Positions 8,192-14,821 of a DNA stretch of 64,000 bases are shown here, one piece after another. The DNA comes from Roseibium sediminis. GTDB lineage: Bacteria; Pseudomonadota; Alphaproteobacteria; Rhizobiales; Stappiaceae. The DNA is taken from positions 1 through 64,000 of the forward strand of contig NZ_VXDB01000013.1 in assembly GCF_008711325.1 (NCBI RefSeq), given 5' to 3'. The notes under the pieces are model-generated. The model was not told the origin of the DNA. It did no database searches and worked only from the letters and a program-made list of their open reading frames with translations. Position numbers and translations under genes: made by a program. Position 1 is the first letter of the stretch. Each line of letters starts with the position of its first letter.

Positions 8192-9334
8192 TCAGGCGTC
8201 GTGGACGTAGTAGCGACCACGGGTGTTTGCGGCGTCTTCCAAACGTGCGAATGCTTCCATGGACCCGGCCAGATCGACCTTGAACTGGTCCCACTCGGAA
8301 CGCTGGTAGCCACCGGTGTCCTGCCATTCGGCCAACTGGTCCTCGGACAGGGAATGGAACTCCACGCCTGCCTTGGTAAGTTCGGACATTGCGTAGGAAC
8401 GGGCGGCCGGAACCTTGGCAAGGTTCTGCTGCGAGGTCACTTCGCCGGCAAACTCGATACCTTCCTGCACGTCTGCAGGCAGGCTGTTGAACCACTCGAG
8501 GTTCATCGAATAGACCTGACTGTCCGGAACAGCCTGAGTGAAGGTGACGTGGCTCAGGATATCCTTGAAGCCAAAGACATACAGCGCGCCAACGGACGGA
8601 TCGAGCGCATCTGCAACACCCTGCTTGATCGCGGATGGTGTTTCACCCCAGGCAACCGGCGTCGGGTTCGCGCCGACCATGCGGTAGTATTGCTGCAGCA
8701 TGGCAGAGCCCGGTACGCGGAACTTCACCCCATCCAGATCTTTCGGCGTGATGACAGCATTGCCACCCTTGCGAACGGCGACAACACGCGGGTCGATCAC
8801 GACATAGAACAGGGCCTTGAAGCCGGAGGCTTCCACCTTCGGGTGGACTTCCTTTTTCCAGGCGTCGGAAGTTACAAGATTCGTGAAGCGCTGGTTGGAA
8901 CCGCAGAAATACGGCATGTTGATCAAGTCAACAGCAGATGCGAACGGCGCAAAGTTGGACAGCGAGTGCTGAGCTGCCTGAATGGTACCGCTCTGCACGG
9001 CCTGAGCCAGAGCACCACCGGCGCCGAGCTGACCGCCTGGAGCGAGCTTTACATAAACTTTGCCGTTGGTCGCGTTCTGGATATTTTCCTTCAGGTCCAG
9101 CTGCATGATCGGGTAGCTGCGGGACGCGCCGAGCACGTAGGCGGTCGCAATTGTCATTACATGAGCAGCAGCTGCCTCACGCTCACGCTCTTCCTTGGCG
9201 GTCTGCGCAGCAGCTTCATCTGACCAGAGAACTCCTCCAGCTCCTGCCACCAAGGCAGCCGTGAACCCGCCGGTTCCGGCAAGTTTCATAAAATTACGAC
9301 GCTCGGCCGACTTCAGCTCGTTTCTATCGGTCAT
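8192..9334 (-). CDS. dctP: TRAP transporter substrate-binding protein (DctP), Tat-type signal, DHPS operon
   Basis: A 380-residue periplasmic substrate-binding protein of the TRAP DctP family. It starts 'MTDRNELKSAERRNFMKLAG': the RRNFMK segment followed by a mild hydrophobic stretch and an 'AAAQ' end fits a twin-arginine export signal rather than a Sec signal. Mature features include 'DLKENIQNATNGKVYVKLAPGG' and the late 'LDGVKFRVPG', where the conserved arginine usually binds the substrate acid group. Being part of the hps operon, it probably captures DHPS or sulfolactate. Substrate is inferred from neighbours only. Confidence 0.82.
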   Translation of the reverse strand: MTDRNELKSAERRNFMKLAGTGGFTAALVAGAGGVLWSDEAAAQTAKEEREREAAAAHVMTIATAYVLGASRSYPIMQLDLKENIQNATNGKVYVKLAPGGQLGAGGALAQAVQSGTIQAAQHSLSNFAPFASAVDLINMPYFCGSNQRFTNLVTSDAWKKEVHPKVEASGFKALFYVVIDPRVVAVRKGGNAVITPKDLDGVKFRVPGSAMLQQYYRMVGANPTPVAWGETPSAIKQGVADALDPSVGALYVFGFKDILSHVTFTQAVPDSQVYSMNLEWFNSLPADVQEGIEFAGEVTSQQNLAKVPAARSYAMSELTKAGVEFHSLSEDQLAEWQDTGGYQRSEWDQFKVDLAGSMEAFARLEDAANTRGRYYVHDA

Positions 9335-9360
9335 TACATTCCTCCCAGTTTCACTCGCAT

Positions 9361-9543
9361 TCAGTTGCTCGCTTCGTGCTCGTCCTCCTCCTTCTTAAGA
9401 ACGGCCACCACAAAGGCGATCGACGTCGCAAACAACAAAATCATTTCGCCAACGCTACCCAGGAAGGGAGAGCCTCCGAATGAACCAATCGTGACGTTGA
9501 CCAGGAAAACGGCAAAGAATGCCATTGACAACAAGAGCAACAT
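9361..9543 (-). CDS. 60-residue membrane protein at the head of the DHPS TRAP operon
   Basis: A small hydrophobic protein with two predicted helices: 'MLLLLSMAFFAVFLVNV' at the N-terminus and 'VGEMILLFATSIAFVVAVL' after a glycine-rich turn. It ends in the charged tail 'KKEEDEHEASN'. The ATG at 9543 is chosen because a perfect GGGAGG lies 5 bp upstream; a 14-residue longer frame has no such signal. It is 26 bp before dctP and directly behind the palindromic operator, so it is the first gene of the operon. I do not recognise a named family. A TRAP accessory or assembly role is possible but is only inference from position. Confidence 0.7.
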   Translation of the reverse strand: MLLLLSMAFFAVFLVNVTIGSFGGSPFLGSVGEMILLFATSIAFVVAVLKKEEDEHEASN

Positions 9544-9583
9544 AAACACCTCCCAGCACCCGCATAACCTCGCGGCAATTGCC

Positions 9584-9601
9584 AATGTAAGCGCTTACAT
9601 T
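9584..9601. promoter_or_regulatory. Perfect 18-bp palindrome, probable LacI-family (HpsR) operator
   Basis: AATGTAAGCGCTTACATT is a perfect inverted repeat with the central CG of LacI-family operators. It lies 41 bp before the small membrane protein gene and 95 bp before the divergent LacI-type gene. A 10-bp palindrome GGCAATTGCC (9574-9583) adjoins it. A looser inverted repeat GGCAAGC-N8-GCTTGCC (9608-9629) follows on the regulator side. The sites probably control both divergent units. Confidence 0.75.
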
Positions 9602-9695
9602 TCGATTGGCAAGCGGGAAATTGCTTGCCCATCACACCAAGCAATGTATTCAAGGACCATGCGGTGCATGGCGACACCGGACGAAGCAGGTTTGA

Positions 9696-10733
9696 ATGAT
9701 GACAACGGGACCAACAAAGAGGGAAACCTCCATTCCGACGCTGGCGGACGTGGCGCGTGAAGCAAACGTATCCACGGCGACCGTTTCGCGTTGTCTCAAC
9801 ACACCAAGTCAGGTGTCCAAGCAAACGCTTGACCATGTGATGGCAGCAGTTGATCGACTGGGGTATGCGCCGAACTTCAGTGCACGTGCGCTTGCCGCCC
9901 GACAAACCAAGACCATCGGCGCCATCATTCCGACCATGGAAAACGCGATTTTTGCCCGCGGCATTCAGGCATTTCAGGAACGGCTGCGCGATCACGGCTT
10001 CACTCTGTTGGTTGCCAGCTCGTCCTACCAGACTGACATTGAAGACGAACAAATCCGCACGTTGACGGCGCGCGGGGCCGATGCCTTGTTGCTGATCGGC
10101 TATCATCGGAATGAGGCCCTCTACGAGTTTTTGGAAAAGCGGAACGTGCCTGCGCTGATTGCATGGGCATGCGACCCCTCCTCGCAGCGCCCGGCCATCG
10201 GCTTCAACAACCGCCATGCGATGAAGCTGCTGGCAGACGAAGTTCTGAAGAAGGGCCATCGACGACTTGCCTTCATCTCTGCACCAACTGCCTCCAACGA
10301 CCGTGCATTGAACCGTGTCGAAGGTGTCCGCAATGCGCTGGTGGCCTTTGGCCTTGATCCGGCCGGGATGCCGATCATCGAGACGCCCTACTCCATCGAG
10401 AACGGCGAACGGGCCTGCGCGACGTTCCTTGATCTTGATCCAAGGCCCACAGCGATCATGTGTGGTAACGACGTTCTGGCCGTCGGCGCCCTGCGCGCTG
10501 CCATTCAACGCGGGTTGCGTGTTCCCGAGGACATCTCGATTACCGGCTTTGATGATATCGAACTGGCAAGTGTTGCACCGGTTCCCTTGACAACCGTGCA
10601 TGTTCCGCACCGACGGATGGGCAAGCAGGCAGCCGATATCCTTGTGCAGATGCTCAAGGGCGAAGCGCCCCATCCGCATACGGAACTCGATACGGAAATC
10701 TGTTATCGCGGGACACTTGGCCCCGCGATCTGA
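9696..10733 (+). CDS. hpsR: LacI-family transcriptional regulator, probable HpsR
   Basis: A 345-residue LacI/GalR regulator. The N-terminal helix-turn-helix is clear at about residues 14-40 ('TLADVAREANVSTATVSRCL'), followed by the hinge 'NFSARALAARQTKTIG' and a periplasmic-binding-like sensor domain. The C-terminal 'ITGFDDIELASVAPVPLTTV' is typical. It is divergent from the hps TRAP/suy operon with a perfect palindromic operator in between. A LacI-type HpsR is known in the DHPS cluster of Cupriavidus, so the role as a DHPS-responsive repressor is likely. ATG at 9696 or 9699 are both possible, and neither has a strong ribosome binding site. Its 3' end converges with the next operon, only 22 bp away. 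Confidence 0.82.
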   Translation: MMTTGPTKRETSIPTLADVAREANVSTATVSRCLNTPSQVSKQTLDHVMAAVDRLGYAPNFSARALAARQTKTIGAIIPTMENAIFARGIQAFQERLRDHGFTLLVASSSYQTDIEDEQIRTLTARGADALLLIGYHRNEALYEFLEKRNVPALIAWACDPSSQRPAIGFNNRHAMKLLADEVLKKGHRRLAFISAPTASNDRALNRVEGVRNALVAFGLDPAGMPIIETPYSIENGERACATFLDLDPRPTAIMCGNDVLAVGALRAAIQRGLRVPEDISITGFDDIELASVAPVPLTTVHVPHRRMGKQAADILVQMLKGEAPHPHTELDTEICYRGTLGPAI

Positions 10734-10755
10734 TCCGCCAGACATTTGTCGATTG

Positions 10756-13197
10756 TCAGACCTTTACCCGCTCGGACTTCGGATCGTACATGGGCTTCAA
10801 GGACGCCTCGGCCTTCACCCGCACGCCCGCGATCTCGATCTCGTAGCTGGATGCCAGAAGCTCTTCGGCACTCTCGCCCTTGCATGGCAGATATCCCATG
10901 CCGACCGCGCCGCCCAGCGCGTGACCATAACTTCCGCTGCTCAGAAAGCTGACGACCTCGCCGTCCCGAATGATGGGTTCGGCGTGATAGAGCATCGGTT
11001 CGGGGTCTATCAGCAGGAACTGCACGAGCCGCTTTTCCAGTCCGTCATCCTGCTTGCGCAGTACAGCGTCGCGTCCGAGAAAATCCGGTTTTGATTTCTT
11101 GACCGCAAAACCGAGACCCGCTTCCAAAACGTGGTCCTCGCAAGTGATGTCATGACCAAAATGGCGGAACGCCTTTTCGATGCGGCAAGAGTCCATCATG
11201 TGCATGCCGCAGAGCCTTGCATTCATTTCCTGTCCGGCTTCCCACAACGTTTCGAACACGTGCGCGGCCATATCTGAGGACACGTAGATCTCCCAGCCGA
11301 GTTCCCCGACATACGTCACCCGGTGTGCCCGGGCGAGACCCATGCCGATCTCGATTGGTTGCGCGGTCCCGAACGGATTTGTCTCATTGCTAAAGTCATT
11401 TGGCGAGATGGCCTGAAGAAGCCTGCGGGAATTGGGGCCCATGACAGCCATCACGGCCTCTCCGGCCGTCACATCGGTGATCACGACGCGATGGTCTCCG
11501 GCATGGCGTCGCAGCCAGGTTTCATCTGCCAGTCGGGTCGCGGCCGGAGTGACCACGAGGTATGCGGTTTCCGACAAGCGGGTCACCGTCACATCGGCCT
11601 CTATACCGCCACGCGAGTTCAGGAATTGGGTGTAGACGATCTTGCCGACAGGAACGGAGTAATCTCCGCCGCCGACATAGTTGAGAAACGCCTCCGCATC
11701 CGGCCCCTCTACCCTGATCTTGCCGAAGGAGGACATATCGTAGATACCGATATTCTCGCGGATGGCCATGTGCTCGCGAGCTGCGTTATCAAACCAGTTC
11801 TGGCGCTTCCAGGAGTAGCGATATTCGCGCTCCTGACCTTGGTCCGCGTACCAGTTGGCGCGCTCCCATCCCGCCAGCTCTCCGAAAACCGCTCCGCGCG
11901 CTTTCAGATGTTCATGCAAGGGCGTCCGCCGAACGCCTCTGGCCGTTGCCTTCTGGCGATAGGGGAAGTGATCAGCATAGAGCAACCCCAGCGTTTCCTT
12001 TGAGCGTTCGAACAGATAGTGCTTGTTGCCCTGAAACGGTTGCATGCGGGAGATATCAACGTCGCCGAGATCAAACGGCTTCTGCCCGCTGTCCATCCAT
12101 TCCGCCAAAGCCATGCCGGCGCCGCCAGCCGACTGGATGCCGATCGAGTTGAACCCCGCAGCCACCCAGACATTATCCATTTCCGGTGCGAGCCCGAGGA
12201 GATAGGCATCGTCGGGTGTGAAGCTCTCCGGGCCATTGAAGAAGGTATGAATACCCACCTCGCCCAGCAACGGCATGCGATTGATCGCAGCCTCCAGAAT
12301 GGGTTCGAAATGATCGAAGTCCTCAGGAAGCTGATCAAACTCGAAACTGTCAGGAATGCCGTCCATCCCCCATGGCTTTGCGTTGGGCTCAAAAGCCCCC
12401 AGCAGCATCTTGCCTGCGTCTTCCTTATAGTAGGCGCATTCGTCCGGCACCCGCAGAACCGGCAGGCGCCCCAGACCCGGAATACCATCGGTGACAATAT
12501 AGAAGTGCTCGCACGCATGAAGCGGCACATTGACGCCCGCCATCCGGCCCACCTCGTGCCCCCACATGCCGCCGCAATTGACAACGTAGTCGCACTCGGT
12601 GAACCCGTTTTCGCCCTCTGCCTGCCAATCGACACCCAGGACGCGCCGACCTTCCTTGCGAATGCCGGTAACCTTGACCCGCTCCAGCACCTTGGCCCCG
12701 CCCATGCGAGCACCCTTTGCCAGCGCATGGGCGATATTGGCCGGGTCACCCTGACCATCCAGCGGCAGGAACACCCCGGCCACAACATCGCCGGTGTTCA
12801 GATGCGGGTATTTTTCCTTCACTTCGGCGGGAGTGATTTCCCCCACCTCCACCCCGAAGGCCCTCGCCATGGACGCTTGGCGGAAGATTTCCTCCTTGCG
12901 CTCTTCTGTAAGAGCCACGGTAATTGACCCGCAACGGCGGAACCCGGTCGCAACGCCGGTTTCCTCTTCAAGCCGCCCATAGAGTTCCTGGCTGTATTTC
13001 GCCAGCCGGGTCATGTTCTGGGTCGCCCGAAGCTGGGCAATCAGACCTGCCGCATGCCAGGTCGTCCCCGCTGTCAGCTGCTTACGTTCCAGCAGCACAA
13101 CATCGGTCCATCCCTTTTTTGTCAGGTGATAGGCGACAGAGCAGCCAACAACACCGCCGCCAATGATGACGACACGGGCTTTGGAAGGAGGCGTCAT
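10756..13197 (-). CDS. Dimethylglycine/sarcosine dehydrogenase-like flavoprotein with GcvT domain (copy 2)
   Basis: An 813-residue protein with an N-terminal DAO-type FAD domain ('IIGGGVVGCS' at residues 11-20) and a C-terminal GcvT/aminomethyltransferase domain from about residue 430. The segment 'TAGTTWHAAGL' (Trp47-His48) matches the site where dimethylglycine dehydrogenase carries covalent 8-alpha-histidyl FAD. The family oxidatively removes an N-methyl group and passes the formaldehyde-level carbon to tetrahydrofolate in the GcvT domain. It is the last gene of a minus-strand operon with an MttB-family gene and a paralog of exactly the same length. Exact substrate (dimethylglycine, sarcosine or another N-methyl amino acid) is unknown. 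Confidence 0.82.
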   Translation of the reverse strand: MTPPSKARVVIIGGGVVGCSVAYHLTKKGWTDVVLLERKQLTAGTTWHAAGLIAQLRATQNMTRLAKYSQELYGRLEEETGVATGFRRCGSITVALTEERKEEIFRQASMARAFGVEVGEITPAEVKEKYPHLNTGDVVAGVFLPLDGQGDPANIAHALAKGARMGGAKVLERVKVTGIRKEGRRVLGVDWQAEGENGFTECDYVVNCGGMWGHEVGRMAGVNVPLHACEHFYIVTDGIPGLGRLPVLRVPDECAYYKEDAGKMLLGAFEPNAKPWGMDGIPDSFEFDQLPEDFDHFEPILEAAINRMPLLGEVGIHTFFNGPESFTPDDAYLLGLAPEMDNVWVAAGFNSIGIQSAGGAGMALAEWMDSGQKPFDLGDVDISRMQPFQGNKHYLFERSKETLGLLYADHFPYRQKATARGVRRTPLHEHLKARGAVFGELAGWERANWYADQGQEREYRYSWKRQNWFDNAAREHMAIRENIGIYDMSSFGKIRVEGPDAEAFLNYVGGGDYSVPVGKIVYTQFLNSRGGIEADVTVTRLSETAYLVVTPAATRLADETWLRRHAGDHRVVITDVTAGEAVMAVMGPNSRRLLQAISPNDFSNETNPFGTAQPIEIGMGLARAHRVTYVGELGWEIYVSSDMAAHVFETLWEAGQEMNARLCGMHMMDSCRIEKAFRHFGHDITCEDHVLEAGLGFAVKKSKPDFLGRDAVLRKQDDGLEKRLVQFLLIDPEPMLYHAEPIIRDGEVVSFLSSGSYGHALGGAVGMGYLPCKGESAEELLASSYEIEIAGVRVKAEASLKPMYDPKSERVKV

Positions 13198-13219
13198 GAC
13201 GAGGTCTTTCCTGTCTTGA

Positions 13220-14788
13220 TTAGATCGCAGCGCTTTCGGGACGTTTCAGTTCGGCAAGGGGAAGGCCTGACGCTCTCAGCGCGGCTTCGGTCGCCGGGTC
13301 AATCTGGTGCCCGTCCTCGCTCAGGATTGCCTTGAGACGCGCGTTGGCTGTGTCCAGCAATCGCGGTTGGCCGCGTTCCACCCATTCCTTCGGGCTGAAG
13401 CGGTCGGCAACTTCCGGATAGACGTACTCCGTCTGCATCAACTCCAGCGTCTGCGCGTGGCCGAGATAGTGACCGGGCCCCTGAAGAACGACCTGCTTCA
13501 TGACGCTGATATCGACGAACTCGTCCCGCACCTCGACGCCGCGCACGCAGCGCTGAACCTGACCCAGCATGTCATTGCCCAGAACAAGGGATTCAAGACA
13601 GAATCCCAGGAGCGAGGCATGCATTCCCACGGCCTCATAGACCATATTGAGGCCTGACAAACCGGTCATCACATTGCTGATCGCCTGCTCCCAACCCGCC
13701 TGCATATCGGGTAGTTTGGAATCGGCGATCCCCGCCGCCGCTCCGCCCGGAAGGCCGTAGAACTGGTGCATTTGCGCGCAAGCTGCACTCAACAGAGCCT
13801 GTTCGCCGCTGCCTCCGGACATGGCCCCGGTTCGAAGATCGCTGACAAAAGGCCATGTTCCGAAGATTGCCGGGTGGCCCGGCTTCATGGCGTTGACATA
13901 GACAACGCCAGCCAGACACTCGGCAACCGCCTGAACAACCGCCGTTGCAATCGGCGCTGGTGCCGTTGCTCCCGCTTGCCCGGCGGAAAGCAGCAGAACA
14001 GGCATGCCGCCGCGAATACAGGCTTCCATCACTTCGCAGCTTTCCTCCGCAAAAGTCAGCGGCGGCACAACGAAACAGTTGGAATTGGAGACAAACGGAC
14101 GCTCTCGCCACGCTTGCTCACTTCCGGCGAGGATATGGAGCATTTCCATGGCCTTGCCGACATTATGGGTGTTGATGAAGGATACGCCGACATGTTTCGT
14201 CGTTCCGGCACAGGCGCCATAAAGCGTGTTCAGGTCCAACTCGATCGATGACTCGAACTCCCGGCACACGACAGGCCGTTGGTAGAAATGGACGTTGCCG
14301 AGCTTTTGCACGACCCGCGCCGCATCATACATGTCCTGAACGGTCGGATTTCGATAGTCACCGGTGAAGGGATCGACGATATGCACCGCCGCCCCCGCCG
14401 TTCCATAGTGAACATTGGTTCCGTGCAGGTGCAGATCAAATTTGGGATCGCGGCCATGCAGTGTGATGTTGCGCGCGGCCTTGCCCAACATGTCCTCCAC
14501 CAGAGACCGGGAGAACCGGATACGGCCATCCTCCCCTTCCGTCGCACCGGCCTCGGTCAGGATCTTGCGCCCGGATGCAGGAGCCTTGCCCATACCGATG
14601 ACCTCGAGAGCCTGAAGCGCGGCCTCGTTGATCCGTTTGACATCGGCTTCCGACAAGGGCCGGTATTGCCCGCCCGGCAAACCGGGGCGAACGGGACGAA
14701 CGGCCTCGTCCAATGGACGGGCCCGTGCAGCCGTCCGGGCAGCTCGCCCACCGGACCGGCGTCTTTGCTTTACATCACCTTCGGACAT
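13220..14788 (-). CDS. Trimethylamine methyltransferase (MttB) family protein, non-pyrrolysine type
   Basis: A 522-residue MttB-superfamily protein with no in-frame amber codon, so it is the non-pyrrolysine branch. This branch includes glycine betaine and other quaternary-amine methyltransferases. After a basic N-terminal tail the domain begins at 'SEADVKRINEAALQALEVIG' near residue 47. Family segments include 'NVHYGTAGAAVHIVDPFTG' near 125 and 'GMPVLLLSAGQAGATAPAP' near 260. GGAGGG precedes the ATG. Known members pass a methyl group to a corrinoid protein, but no corrinoid protein or reductive activase gene is visible in the window. Being between two dimethylglycine-dehydrogenase-like genes suggests demethylation of a betaine. 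The acceptor is an open question. Confidence 0.78.
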   Translation of the reverse strand: MSEGDVKQRRRSGGRAARTAARARPLDEAVRPVRPGLPGGQYRPLSEADVKRINEAALQALEVIGMGKAPASGRKILTEAGATEGEDGRIRFSRSLVEDMLGKAARNITLHGRDPKFDLHLHGTNVHYGTAGAAVHIVDPFTGDYRNPTVQDMYDAARVVQKLGNVHFYQRPVVCREFESSIELDLNTLYGACAGTTKHVGVSFINTHNVGKAMEMLHILAGSEQAWRERPFVSNSNCFVVPPLTFAEESCEVMEACIRGGMPVLLLSAGQAGATAPAPIATAVVQAVAECLAGVVYVNAMKPGHPAIFGTWPFVSDLRTGAMSGGSGEQALLSAACAQMHQFYGLPGGAAAGIADSKLPDMQAGWEQAISNVMTGLSGLNMVYEAVGMHASLLGFCLESLVLGNDMLGQVQRCVRGVEVRDEFVDISVMKQVVLQGPGHYLGHAQTLELMQTEYVYPEVADRFSPKEWVERGQPRLLDTANARLKAILSEDGHQIDPATEAALRASGLPLAELKRPESAAI

Positions 14789-14821
14789 GAATAGCCCTCC
14801 AACCCCTCAGCCAAATGCATT

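Noticed and set aside
8153-9223. 356-codon plus-strand open frame opposite the DHPS dctP gene
   Set aside because: It is a shadow of high-GC minus-strand coding: no family motif, no ribosome binding site, and the opposite frame is an evident DctP protein.
9441-10745. 434-codon minus-strand open frame opposite hpsR
   Set aside because: Antisense shadow; Cys/Arg-rich without motifs, while the plus strand encodes a clear LacI protein.
13220-14788. Pyrrolysine-containing trimethylamine methyltransferase
   Set aside because: There is no in-frame TAG codon in the 522-codon frame and no pyl genes in the window.
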